Positions 25,811-36,263 of a DNA stretch of 48,703 nucleotides are shown one piece after another. This DNA is from Pseudomonadota bacterium (lineage in GTDB: Bacteria > Pseudomonadota > Gammaproteobacteria > Burkholderiales > Ferrovaceae). The first letter of the stretch is position 1. Each line of letters opens with the position of its first letter. Below the pieces are notes generated by a model. That model was not told where the DNA came from and did no database searches. It saw only the letters and a list, made by a program, of their open reading frames with translations. Position numbers and translations under genes: made by a program. The stretch spans positions 1 to 48,703 of the forward strand of contig JAKABO010000015.1 in NCBI GenBank assembly GCA_021796835.1, given 5' to 3'.

Positions 25811-27448
25811 TCAGACTCCTTTTGGTTGCACAGGCGCAGTTTGTATTGGCCAAAATCGTTGCAACAGCCGCGAGAACGGGATGTCGACATACAGTCCGTT
25901 ATAGAGGTGCACATAGGCTCTACGCATGATCGGGTATTGGACCAGGTTTGGCAGGTTCTGCTGGATCAGGAGAATGGTAAAAAAAGTGAGCACTACCAGC
26001 CCGATAAGGGCGAGTTGAGTCGGACTGTTGGCCATTTGTGCAGCCGGAAGGCTCGTCGCCAGCATGAAATGGAATGCGGTATGAAGACTGAAATAGGCAG
26101 TACAGACCACAGCGCTGAGGCCGGCTGTACGCAGGACGAATGCAGCCCCCATGCCTGCCTTGAAAGACTGGAGCAGAAGTTGAGTCACTGCCACCGCGAC
26201 GACTGCGCCCAATGCCAGGAGGGCAGGCTGACTTTTCGGGGCAACGCCAAAGGCAGCACCGATCCCGAAGGTCATCAGGCCCGCGAAGGCGAGCACGATG
26301 AGCCATTGCCCGAAGGTTGGCGTGGATTGGGCGGGGCGCACGGCTGGCGCACGAAAAATGTCCACGCCGCTACCCGAGGATAAAAAGGCATGCGCCTTGT
26401 ACAGGGAGTGCGTCACCAGATGCAACATCGCCAGACTGTACAACCCAAGACCACATTCCAGCAGCATGAAGCCCATCTGGGCAGTGGTCGTCCAGGCCAG
26501 AAACACCTTGATGCTGGTTTGGGTCAGCATGATCAAACCGGCAGTGGCAATCGTCACGAGACCGATCATGGCCAGAACATTGGAGGCCGTGATGGCCTGT
26601 GACATGACCGGGCTCATGCGAATGATCAGGAATGCGCCTCCGTTGACAATACCCGCATGCAACAGGGCTGACACAGGGGTAGGTGCCTCCATCACCTGAA
26701 TCAGCCAGCCCTGCAGGGGAAATTGGGCCGTTTTAAGTGCTGCGGCCAGTACAATGAGCCCGCTAGCCCATTGGAGTGCGACCGGAAGCGGCCCGGTCAT
26801 TGCCGCCATGGTATGAAAAACCTCTTCAAATTCCATGGTGTGCAGGGTGGAACCGATGAGCATTACAGCGATCAGCAGGCTAATTTCGCCTACCCGGCTG
26901 ATAATGATTTTTTTGCGCGCTGCAAGTACGGCCCCTGACCGTTCCGGATAGAACATCAGGAGGTGATGCAGGCAAAGGCTGGTGGCCATCCATACACAGA
27001 CGAACATCAGCATGTTGCCGGAAACGATCAAGGTCAGAATGGAAGCGGTCGTGAGATTGAGCCAGGTATAAAACCGCCCCTGACGTTTTTCACCCTGGAG
27101 ATAGTTGCGCGCGTAGCGGGAGACCACGAACCCGATGAAAGAAACCAGCGAGAGCATCACTACCGTGACTGCATTGATATAGAGGCTCAGGGCCAATGCC
27201 CCCATGTCTCCGGGCAATGCAAGGGAGAATGGGGTTGCTGTCAGGGATTTTCCGCCGGTCGCGTACAGCAGTGCGGCAAGGGCTGAACAGATAAAGGACG
27301 TTCCTGAGATGCCGTTACTCAGACGGGCCACAAGTCGGGCATGTTCGCCAGTCAGGACGCTCCCGAAAATTCCCATCACCCAGAGCAGCAGCGGTACCGC
27401 AGAGATGAGCGCAAGGATAATGAAATTCAGGTTTGATGGTTCAAGCAT
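25811..27448 (-). CDS. dabB: DabB, NuoL/MrpA-like membrane subunit of the DAB pump
   Basis: A 545-aa polytopic inner-membrane protein of the proton-conducting membrane transporter family (complex I NuoL-like). It pairs with DabA to accumulate inorganic carbon. Many hydrophobic segments are visible, with family features such as LLHAGIVNGGAFLIIRMSPV, SIKVFLAWTTTAQMGFMLLE and HLVTHSLYKAHAFLSSG, where Lys/His residues line the ion path. I start at ATG 27448 (MLEPSNLNFI) because CGGAGA precedes it; in-frame ATGs further upstream lack such a site. dabA starts 2 bp after its stop. Confidence 0.93.
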   Translation of the reverse strand: MLEPSNLNFIILALISAVPLLLWVMGIFGSVLTGEHARLVARLSNGISGTSFICSALAALLYATGGKSLTATPFSLALPGDMGALALSLYINAVTVVMLSLVSFIGFVVSRYARNYLQGEKRQGRFYTWLNLTTASILTLIVSGNMLMFVCVWMATSLCLHHLLMFYPERSGAVLAARKKIIISRVGEISLLIAVMLIGSTLHTMEFEEVFHTMAAMTGPLPVALQWASGLIVLAAALKTAQFPLQGWLIQVMEAPTPVSALLHAGIVNGGAFLIIRMSPVMSQAITASNVLAMIGLVTIATAGLIMLTQTSIKVFLAWTTTAQMGFMLLECGLGLYSLAMLHLVTHSLYKAHAFLSSGSGVDIFRAPAVRPAQSTPTFGQWLIVLAFAGLMTFGIGAAFGVAPKSQPALLALGAVVAVAVTQLLLQSFKAGMGAAFVLRTAGLSAVVCTAYFSLHTAFHFMLATSLPAAQMANSPTQLALIGLVVLTFFTILLIQQNLPNLVQYPIMRRAYVHLYNGLYVDIPFSRLLQRFWPIQTAPVQPKGV

Positions 27449-27527
27449 GACAATCTCCGTGTATAACATGGCTGAGATCCTCTCAATGGGATTCGTCGAC
27501 GCGCACAATGAGCGATGTCCAGATTTC

Positions 27528-27583
27528 ATTATGGTCAAACCATTAAATTAATAAAAGTTAATTGTATTTATTATTATCTTTTA
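27528..27583 (-). promoter_or_regulatory. CbbR-type operator and promoter module C (before dabB)
   Basis: The third copy of the AT-rich element (27549-27583) has inverted arms TAATAAAAG and CTTTTATATTA. On the dabB strand its near end CTTTTATTAATT is followed by exactly 12 bp and then CATAAT (27533-27528), a good -10. The predicted 5' leader of dabB is about 73 nt. It matches module A closely, so the dab operon should be co-regulated with cbbL by CbbR. Confidence 0.65.
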
Positions 27584-27797
27584 TATTAATTTACTGTAAA
27601 GCGATCCTGTGCCAATGGGGTGTATTTGGCAACCTGCTGAAAAATTTTATGATTTTGAAAAAATGGTCGATCTGGATTGCTTGTCTGGTAGCGCCGTTCA
27701 ACGGCGAGTGAAGTCGAATGCATCCCTAAACTTGATGCATTGAGGTCTGATCTGGATGGGGGTTCAATGTGAAACGGGGATCAAACACAAGGGCGCC
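27584..27797. other. Non-coding stretch between dab operon and clpB
   Basis: No open frame with recognisable features is present. A stretch CAACCTGCTGAAAAA (about 27631-27645) resembles the ends of some insertion sequences, but no transposase or partner repeat is visible. Confidence 0.4.
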
Positions 27798-27836
27798 GCA
27801 GGCATCCCCCCGGCCTTCGGTTGGGGGGATGCCTGC
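27798..27836 (-). terminator. Strong 14-bp hairpin downstream of clpB
   Basis: GCAGGCATCCCCCC (27798-27811) and its perfect reverse complement (27823-27836) enclose an 11-nt loop containing TTCGG. It lies about 70 bp after the clpB stop. It lacks a T-run on either strand, so it may act as an RNA-stabilising or Rho-linked 3' end, or be a copy of an interspersed palindromic repeat. Confidence 0.55.
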
Positions 27837-27908
27837 GATCATTCTTGGTCCGAAGGGGAACGAGGCAGGATGTTCCCGCTGGAGTGAACAGTTTTCAGCG
27901 CTTTGGTT

Positions 27909-30488
<2,580 letters not shown>

Positions 30489-30523
30489 GGTGCGCTCCTG
30501 AATCATTGTGGGTCCTGAGCCGT

Positions 30524-30552
30524 ACATGGGGCACAGGAGGAGGAATATCAAG
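30524..30552 (-). promoter_or_regulatory. Sigma-32 heat-shock promoter for clpB
   Basis: On the clpB strand CTTGATA (30552-30546) and CCCCATGT (30531-30524) are separated by 14 bp. These match the RpoH consensus CTTGAAA / CCCCATnT with normal spacing. Transcription would begin about 30 nt before the clpB start codon. Confidence 0.8.
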
Positions 30553-30635
30553 GTGATGCGGCGGACATTTGGCGTCCGTGCGCGACAGGTCCCGTTGCGC
30601 AGGCAGGTGGGTGCGGAGAAAAATCATAAGTGCCA

Positions 30636-30665
30636 TTGACAGCCTCCCCTGTTTTGTCAGAGAAT
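30636..30665 (+). promoter_or_regulatory. Sigma-70-like promoter for mgtA
   Basis: A perfect -35 TTGACA (30636-30641) is followed after 18 bp by GAGAAT (30660-30665). Transcription would start near 30672, leaving a leader of about 138 nt before mgtA. A second -10-like CATAAT at 30754-30759 lacks a good -35. Confidence 0.5.
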
Positions 30666-30676
30666 CGCGACTTCGC

Positions 30677-30738
30677 ATGACGTTGGAGTCCCATCTTGGA
30701 GTGTTCCAGTTTACGCCCGTTGAATGAACAACGGTTTT
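30677..30738 (+). promoter_or_regulatory. mgtA leader: possible leader peptide and attenuator
   Basis: A 16-codon ORF (30677-30727, MTLESHLGVFQFTPVE) begins just after the predicted transcription start. Its stop codon TGA falls in the loop of a perfect 6-bp hairpin CCGTTG-aatgaa-CAACGG (30717-30734), which is followed by TTTT. This resembles a weak intrinsic terminator that translation of the leader could disrupt. An upstream CGTTG (30681-30685) could pair with the 3' arm as an alternative. No ribosome site precedes the short ORF. Confidence 0.35.
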
Positions 30739-30809
30739 CCCAAGGGTTCCCGTCATAATCTCTTAATCTGACCATGACTGAATACCGGGATGACCGGTCA
30801 GGAGGTTTT

Positions 30810-33506
30810 ATGGCAGATTTTCTTAGCATTTTCAGACGGAACGCTTCAGTTCGTTCCCCCGCCCCCCCAGGCCCGGTCGAGACGGGTTTGTTGCTGGAGG
30901 TTTCCCGCTGCGAGCCCGAGTTGGCCCTGCGCCGGCTGGACAGTTCCCTCGAAGGCTTGCTCGACCGGGAAGCGGAAGACCGTCTGGGCGTGTATGGCAC
31001 CAATACCGTGGCCCAAGAGGCTCGGGTGAGCCCACTCCGGCAAATTTTTTCCTATTTCAAAAATCCGCTCAACCTGTTGCTGATTGCCCTGGCAGCCCTG
31101 TCCCTTTATCTGGGGGACCGGGAGGCGGCCACCATCATTGCCCTGATGGTGGTCATCAGCATTACCCTGACGTTCGTGCAGGAGTACCGGTCCACCAATG
31201 CCGCCGAGCGGTTGCGCGAAATGGTGAGCACCACCGCGACGGTATTGCGCAAGGATCGACGGAGCGGGGTTCCCGACGAGGTCAATCGTCATTTCAACAT
31301 TCATCTGCATCCCCATGGTCCCCAGCGGCGCGAGGTCCCCATCGAGGAACTGGTGCCTGGAGATGTGATTCAACTCTCGGCCGGGGATATGATCCCGGCC
31401 GATGTACGGCTGCTGACGGCCAAGGATTTGTTCATCAATCAGTCCTCCCTGACGGGTGAAGCCTTGCCCGTGGAAAAGTTTTTTGCAGCCGAAACCGATG
31501 CGACACACGCCCCCCTCCAACTCAACAATGTCTGCTTCATGGGGACCAATGTGGTCAGCGGCACCGCGACGGCAGTGATCGTGCATACCGGCGCGCTGAC
31601 CTACTTCGGGCGTCTGGCCCAGTTGGTCACGGGCGAACAGAACCTGACCAGTTTCGATCGGGGCATCCGCCAGTTCACCTGGCTCATGATCCGTTTCATT
31701 TTCGTCATGACACCGCTGGTCTTCCTGATCAACGGGTTTACCAAGGGCGACTGGATGGAGGCCTTCCTGTTTGCCATGGCGGTTGCGGTGGGCCTGACTC
31801 CGGAAATGTTGCCCATGATCGTCACGGTCAATCTGGGCAAGGGCGCCCTGGCCATGTCGCGCAAGAAGGTGATCGTCAAGCGCCTCAATTCCATCCAGAA
31901 TTTCGGGGCCATGGACGTGCTGTGCACGGACAAGACCGGAACGCTTACCCAGGACAAGATCATCCTGGAAAAACACGTGGATATCTACGGTCATGAGAAT
32001 GAGGACGTACTGGAATACGCCTATCTCAACAGTTATCACCAGTCCGGACTCAAGAACCTTCTGGATGTGGCAGTCCTGGAATACGCTGGACTGACGGAAC
32101 GGATCAAGGCCGGGGTGCAGTACCGCAAGATCGATGAAATCCCTTTTGACTTCCAGCGTCGGCGCATGTCCGTGGTGGTGGAAGGCAAGGGTCGCCACCT
32201 TCTGATCTGCAAGGGTGCGGTGGAAGAAGTTTTTTCCTGTTGCACTCATGCCGAGGTCAACGGGTGCGTGGAGGCTCTCGAACCCTCCTATCTGGGACAA
32301 CTTCTGCAGGTGACCCGGGAACTCAATGAAGACGGGTTCCGGGTCATCGCCATTGCCTACAAGGAAACGGCTTCCCGGGGGGGCGCCTATGGCTTGAAGG
32401 ACGAGAGCGATCTGGTGCTGGTGGGCTATATCGCCTTCCTGGATCCGCCCAAGGACAGCGCACGGGAAGCCATCGCAGCGCTCCATCGGCATGGCGTGCA
32501 AGTCAAGATCCTGACTGGGGATAATGACGTGGTCACCCGCAAGGTCTGTCATGAAGTGGGGCTCAAGGTCGATGAGATCCTGCTGGGTTCCGTCATGGAA
32601 ACCCTTTCGGATGAGGAATTGGCGGAAGCCGCAGAACGCATCGTGGTGTTTGCCAAATTGTCTCCGGCGCAAAAGGCGCGGGTCATCAAGGCATTGCATC
32701 TGCGCGGTCACGTGGTGGGTTTCATGGGGGACGGAATCAACGATGGTCCGGCCCTGAAGGCGGCCGATGTCGGCATTTCGGTGGATACGGCCGTGGATAT
32801 CGCCAAGGAATCTGCCGATATCATCCTGCTGGAAAAAAGTCTGATGGTGCTCGAGGAAGGGGTTATCGAAGGGCGCAAGGTCTTTGGCAATATCGTCAAA
32901 TACATCAAGATGGGCGCCAGTTCCAACTTCGGCAACATGTTCAGCGTACTGGGTGCCAGCGCCTGGCTGCCCTTTCTGCCCATGCAGGCCATTCAGGTGC
33001 TGACCAACAACCTGCTCTATGATTTTTCCCAGACGGCCATTCCCACGGACCACGTGGATGAAGAATACATTGCCCAACCCCGGCGCTGGGACATCGCCAA
33101 CATCACGCGCTTCATGCTCATGATGGGGCCCATCAGTTCCATTTTCGACTATCTGACCTTTGCCTTGATGTATTATGTCTTCAAGGCCAATACGATGGCG
33201 GGCGAATCGATGTTTCAGACGGCGTGGTTCGTGGAATCCCTGCTGTCCCAGACCCTGATCATCCATATCATTCGTACGGGACGGATTCCCTTTCTGCAGA
33301 GTCGGGCCAGTTTGCCCATGACCCTGACGAGTCTGACCATCTGCACGGTTGCCATCTGGTTGCCGTATTCGTCCTTTGCCCATGCTCTGGGGTTCACGCC
33401 CTTGCCCATTCGCTTCTGGCCTTATCTGGTGGCCATATTGCTGGGGTATCTGACGCTGGCGCACGTCATCAAAACGTGGTTCATCCGCCGTTACGGATTG
33501 AATTGA
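30810..33506 (+). CDS. mgtA: P-type Mg2+-importing ATPase MgtA
   Basis: A P3B-type ATPase that moves Mg2+ across the inner membrane. From ATG 30810 (MADFLSIFRR), preceded by AGGAGG, it is 898 aa, equal to E. coli MgtA; the ATG at 30774 would place that ribosome site inside the gene. Seen are the actuator loop SSLTGEALPVEK, the phosphorylated Asp374 in CTDKTGTLT, the hinge MGDGINDGPALK, and the MgtA/B-type segment SSNFGNMFSVLGASAWLPFL in the membrane domain. It is divergent from clpB. Confidence 0.94.
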   Translation: MADFLSIFRRNASVRSPAPPGPVETGLLLEVSRCEPELALRRLDSSLEGLLDREAEDRLGVYGTNTVAQEARVSPLRQIFSYFKNPLNLLLIALAALSLYLGDREAATIIALMVVISITLTFVQEYRSTNAAERLREMVSTTATVLRKDRRSGVPDEVNRHFNIHLHPHGPQRREVPIEELVPGDVIQLSAGDMIPADVRLLTAKDLFINQSSLTGEALPVEKFFAAETDATHAPLQLNNVCFMGTNVVSGTATAVIVHTGALTYFGRLAQLVTGEQNLTSFDRGIRQFTWLMIRFIFVMTPLVFLINGFTKGDWMEAFLFAMAVAVGLTPEMLPMIVTVNLGKGALAMSRKKVIVKRLNSIQNFGAMDVLCTDKTGTLTQDKIILEKHVDIYGHENEDVLEYAYLNSYHQSGLKNLLDVAVLEYAGLTERIKAGVQYRKIDEIPFDFQRRRMSVVVEGKGRHLLICKGAVEEVFSCCTHAEVNGCVEALEPSYLGQLLQVTRELNEDGFRVIAIAYKETASRGGAYGLKDESDLVLVGYIAFLDPPKDSAREAIAALHRHGVQVKILTGDNDVVTRKVCHEVGLKVDEILLGSVMETLSDEELAEAAERIVVFAKLSPAQKARVIKALHLRGHVVGFMGDGINDGPALKAADVGISVDTAVDIAKESADIILLEKSLMVLEEGVIEGRKVFGNIVKYIKMGASSNFGNMFSVLGASAWLPFLPMQAIQVLTNNLLYDFSQTAIPTDHVDEEYIAQPRRWDIANITRFMLMMGPISSIFDYLTFALMYYVFKANTMAGESMFQTAWFVESLLSQTLIIHIIRTGRIPFLQSRASLPMTLTSLTICTVAIWLPYSSFAHALGFTPLPIRFWPYLVAILLGYLTLAHVIKTWFIRRYGLN

Positions 33507-33528
33507 GAGGGGGAAGGGAAACGCGCCC

Positions 33529-35469
33529 ATGCTGGATATCGAACCTGCATTTTCAAGCAGCGGTCCTCTTGCTCAGGGCGTGGCGACCTATCGGCTCCGT
33601 CCGGCACAGGTGGAAATGGCACAAGCCGTGGTGCAGGCGCTGGAGGAACGTTCGGCCCTGGTCGTGGAAGCCGGGACAGGAACCGGCAAGACCTTCGCCT
33701 ACCTGGTTCCCGCGCTTTTGTCCGGGGCCCGGGTGGTCTTGTCCACCGCCTCGAAGACCTTGCAGGACCAACTGTTCCAGCGCGATATCCCGGCCCTGCG
33801 GGACGTGCTGAAAATCCCCGTGTCTGTCGCCCTGCTCAAGGGTCGGGCCAACTATCTTTGCCCCCATCACCTGGAGGAGACGCTCCGTCAGGGTGTACTT
33901 TTTGATCGTGCGGAAGTGGCCCATCTGCACCTGGTACAGGCGTTCGCTCAGCGAACCACCAGCGGGGATATTGCCGAACTGGGGGAAGTCCCGGAACAGT
34001 CGGCCATCTGGCGCAAGGTAACCTCCACGCGGGAAAACTGTCTGGGACAGGAATGCGCCCACCTTGCCAACTGTTTCGTGCTGGCTGCGCGCAAGCAGGC
34101 GCTTCAGGCGGATCTGGTGGTCATCAATCACCATCTGTTCTTTGCCGATCTGGTATTGCGCGACGAAGGAGCAGGGGAATTGCTGCCCCTGGCCGATGCC
34201 GTGATCTTTGATGAGGCCCATCAGTTACCGGCCATCGCCACCCATTTTTTCGGGCAATCCCTGTCCACATTCAAAGTCGTTGAACTCACGGAAACTCTCC
34301 ATGCCCTTTTGCCCGGCCTTGGCATCGAGCAGGACGAACTGAGCCAGAGTGCCCGCCATCTGGAAAAAAGCATCCTCCCCTTGCGGCATTCCCTCACGAT
34401 GCGGGAAGGGCGTCTGACCCTGGATCAGGTCCACCGCGAACCCGCGTTTGCTGCGGCATGGGCAGACTTCATACAGGCGCTGGAACAGTTCGTGGCGCAC
34501 CTGACCGCCCACGGCGAGCGCGCCGAAGCCTTGCAGGAACTGGCCAGGGAGGCGCAAGAGTGCCGTGATCTGGCCATGCGCTGGCAAGAAACAGAGTTGC
34601 CCGGACAGGTGCGCTGGGTGGAATGTTTCCCCCAAACCCTCCATTTCAATGCCACCCCCCTCGGCCTGGGGGAATTGCTCGGACCTTACTGGCAGGATAC
34701 CCAGCGGGCCTGGATCTTCACTTCGGCCACCCTGTCGGTGAAGGGAGACTTTGCCCATTATCTGGAGGCCATGGGGTTGCCGCGAGCCCGCGCCCTCAGT
34801 TGGGAAAGTCCCTTCGACTATTTTCATCAGGCACTGCTGTACGTGCCGCAGGATCTGCCTCTGCCCCAGGAGCCGACTCATACCCGGACCCTTCTGGAAC
34901 GGGCTCGCCCCCTGCTGGAGGCCAGTCAGGGACGGGCTTTCCTGCTCTTTACGACTTACCGGGCGCTGCAGGAAGCACAGCGCATCCTGGAGGTCTGGAA
35001 GCAGGAAGGGCATTGGTCCTATCCGGTGCTGGTTCAGGGGCAGCGTACGCGAAGTGATCTGCTCAAACGTTTCCGCCGCACGAAACATGCGGTCCTGCTC
35101 GGAACGTCCTCCTTCTGGGAGGGTGTGGATATCAAGGGCGAAGCCCTTTCCGTGGTGGTGATCGACAAATTGCCCTTTGCGCCCCCGGACGATCCCGTCG
35201 AGGCCGCGCGCATCGAGGAAATCAACCGGGCAGGTCGCAATGGCTTCATGGACTATCAGTTACCCCGCGCCATCCTCCAACTCAAGCAGGGAGCCGGACG
35301 GTTGATCCGCGACGAACAGGATCGCGGGGTCTTGATGATCGGGGATCGCCGTATCCTGGAAAAATCCTACGGCACAAAAATCTGGCAGAGTTTGCCCCCC
35401 ATGGCACGGACGAGGGAATTGGCCGTGGCCTGTCGCTTCTTCCAGCGTCCCGCTCCCCCAGAATCCTGA
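33529..35469 (+). CDS. yoaA: DinG/YoaA-family Fe-S DNA helicase
   Basis: A superfamily 2, XPD-like 5'-3' helicase of 646 aa. Walker A is EAGTGTGKTFAYLVP, the DEAH box is VIFDEAHQLP, and the iron-sulfur cluster cysteines lie between them in NYLCPHH, CLGQEC and LANCF. The C-terminal helicase motifs include LLGTSSFWEGVDIKG and QGAGRLIRDEQDRG. Size and architecture fit YoaA more than the longer DinG. Family members resolve R-loops, G-quadruplexes or stalled forks. It lies 22 bp after mgtA, perhaps cotranscribed. Confidence 0.88.
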   Translation: MLDIEPAFSSSGPLAQGVATYRLRPAQVEMAQAVVQALEERSALVVEAGTGTGKTFAYLVPALLSGARVVLSTASKTLQDQLFQRDIPALRDVLKIPVSVALLKGRANYLCPHHLEETLRQGVLFDRAEVAHLHLVQAFAQRTTSGDIAELGEVPEQSAIWRKVTSTRENCLGQECAHLANCFVLAARKQALQADLVVINHHLFFADLVLRDEGAGELLPLADAVIFDEAHQLPAIATHFFGQSLSTFKVVELTETLHALLPGLGIEQDELSQSARHLEKSILPLRHSLTMREGRLTLDQVHREPAFAAAWADFIQALEQFVAHLTAHGERAEALQELAREAQECRDLAMRWQETELPGQVRWVECFPQTLHFNATPLGLGELLGPYWQDTQRAWIFTSATLSVKGDFAHYLEAMGLPRARALSWESPFDYFHQALLYVPQDLPLPQEPTHTRTLLERARPLLEASQGRAFLLFTTYRALQEAQRILEVWKQEGHWSYPVLVQGQRTRSDLLKRFRRTKHAVLLGTSSFWEGVDIKGEALSVVVIDKLPFAPPDDPVEAARIEEINRAGRNGFMDYQLPRAILQLKQGAGRLIRDEQDRGVLMIGDRRILEKSYGTKIWQSLPPMARTRELAVACRFFQRPAPPES

Positions 35470-35644
35470 GTTCGGGATATTGAATCACCGTTCCCCTGGT
35501 TTCGTGGAGGCTGCGCTGGTGGATTGCAGCGCGGCGCAAAGGCACTCTGGGCCGTGTAGCCACCGGGACAAGGTTTTCACGCAAACGGCACCATTTGGCA
35601 AAATTGAACTGGAAAAGCACACGATCTTGCGCGACAATACACCG

Positions 35645-35668
35645 ATAGTACTGAATTTATCATACTAT
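35645..35668. promoter_or_regulatory. Probable ParD operator before parDE
   Basis: ATAGTA (35645-35650) and TACTAT (35663-35668) form an inverted repeat with a 12-bp AT-rich centre, 21 bp before the parD start. Ribbon-helix-helix antitoxins typically repress their own promoter through such sites. TACTAT may double as the -10. Confidence 0.5.
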
Positions 35669-35689
35669 TGATGCTTTGGAGAACACACC

Positions 35690-35935
35690 ATGGGAACCGT
35701 GCGCAAAACCATCACTTTGACCGACAAGCAAGACAGTTGGATTAGGGCACAGATTGACGCTGGCCACTACACCAACGACAGCGAGTATATCCGCGACCTT
35801 ATCCGCCGCGAACAAGAACGTAACTCCGAGACCGAAGCCGTCCGCGCTGCGCTGATTGAAGGTGAAGCCAGCGGGGAACCAGGACACTTCAATGCTGACG
35901 CGTTCAAGCAGAAAATGCTGACCGCTCATGGCTGA
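35690..35935 (+). CDS. parD: ParD-like antitoxin
   Basis: An 81-aa ribbon-helix-helix antitoxin. The N-terminal beta strand and helices are VRKTITLTDKQDSWI and GHYTNDSEYIRDLIRREQER; the C-terminal part, which would wrap the toxin, ends FKQKMLTAHG. A TTTGGAGAA ribosome site precedes the ATG. It overlaps the toxin gene by 8 bp, so the two are translated together. The pair sits between a helicase gene and a two-component system with no other mobile signs. Confidence 0.9.
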   Translation: MGTVRKTITLTDKQDSWIRAQIDAGHYTNDSEYIRDLIRREQERNSETEAVRAALIEGEASGEPGHFNADAFKQKMLTAHG

Positions 35936-36218
35936 ATATCGCCTTACCCCCGCCGCCGAACGTGACCTTGAAACGATCTGGAATCATACCCTTCAGAAAT
36001 GGGGCATAGGGCAGGCCAATCGCTACATCGACGTCTTGACGGCGGCCTTTGCCGAGTTGGCGCAGTCGCCCAAGATAGCCCCGGCATGTGACCACATACG
36101 GGCCGGCTATCGTCGCCGAAGTGTTGAGCGGCACACGATTTACTTTCGCATCACAGTTTACGGAATAGCAGTCGTTCGTATCCTGCATGACCGTATGGAT
36201 GCTCCGCGCCACCTGTGA
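35928..36218 (+). CDS. parE: ParE/RelE-family toxin
   Basis: A 96-aa toxin of the RelE/ParE superfamily: MAEYRLTPAAERDLETIW, then ANRYIDVLTAAFAELAQSP, RAGYRRRSVERHTIYFR and IAVVRILHDRMDAPRHL. ParE members poison DNA gyrase, but assignment to gyrase rather than ribosome targeting is from family resemblance. The frame is intact and complete. It converges on the sensor kinase gene 45 bp downstream. Confidence 0.9.
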   Translation: MAEYRLTPAAERDLETIWNHTLQKWGIGQANRYIDVLTAAFAELAQSPKIAPACDHIRAGYRRRSVERHTIYFRITVYGIAVVRILHDRMDAPRHL

Positions 36219-36263
36219 CCGCATCGGCGGTTTCAAGATATCGGACGCGTTCCGGGCAGTCGA

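Noticed and set aside
27631-27645. CAACCTGCTGAAAAA resembling an insertion-sequence end
   Set aside because: No transposase, matching inverted end or target duplication is visible nearby.
30846-33530. 894-codon open frame opposite mgtA
   Set aside because: Antisense shadow produced by codon bias of mgtA; composition is His/Gln-rich without any domain.
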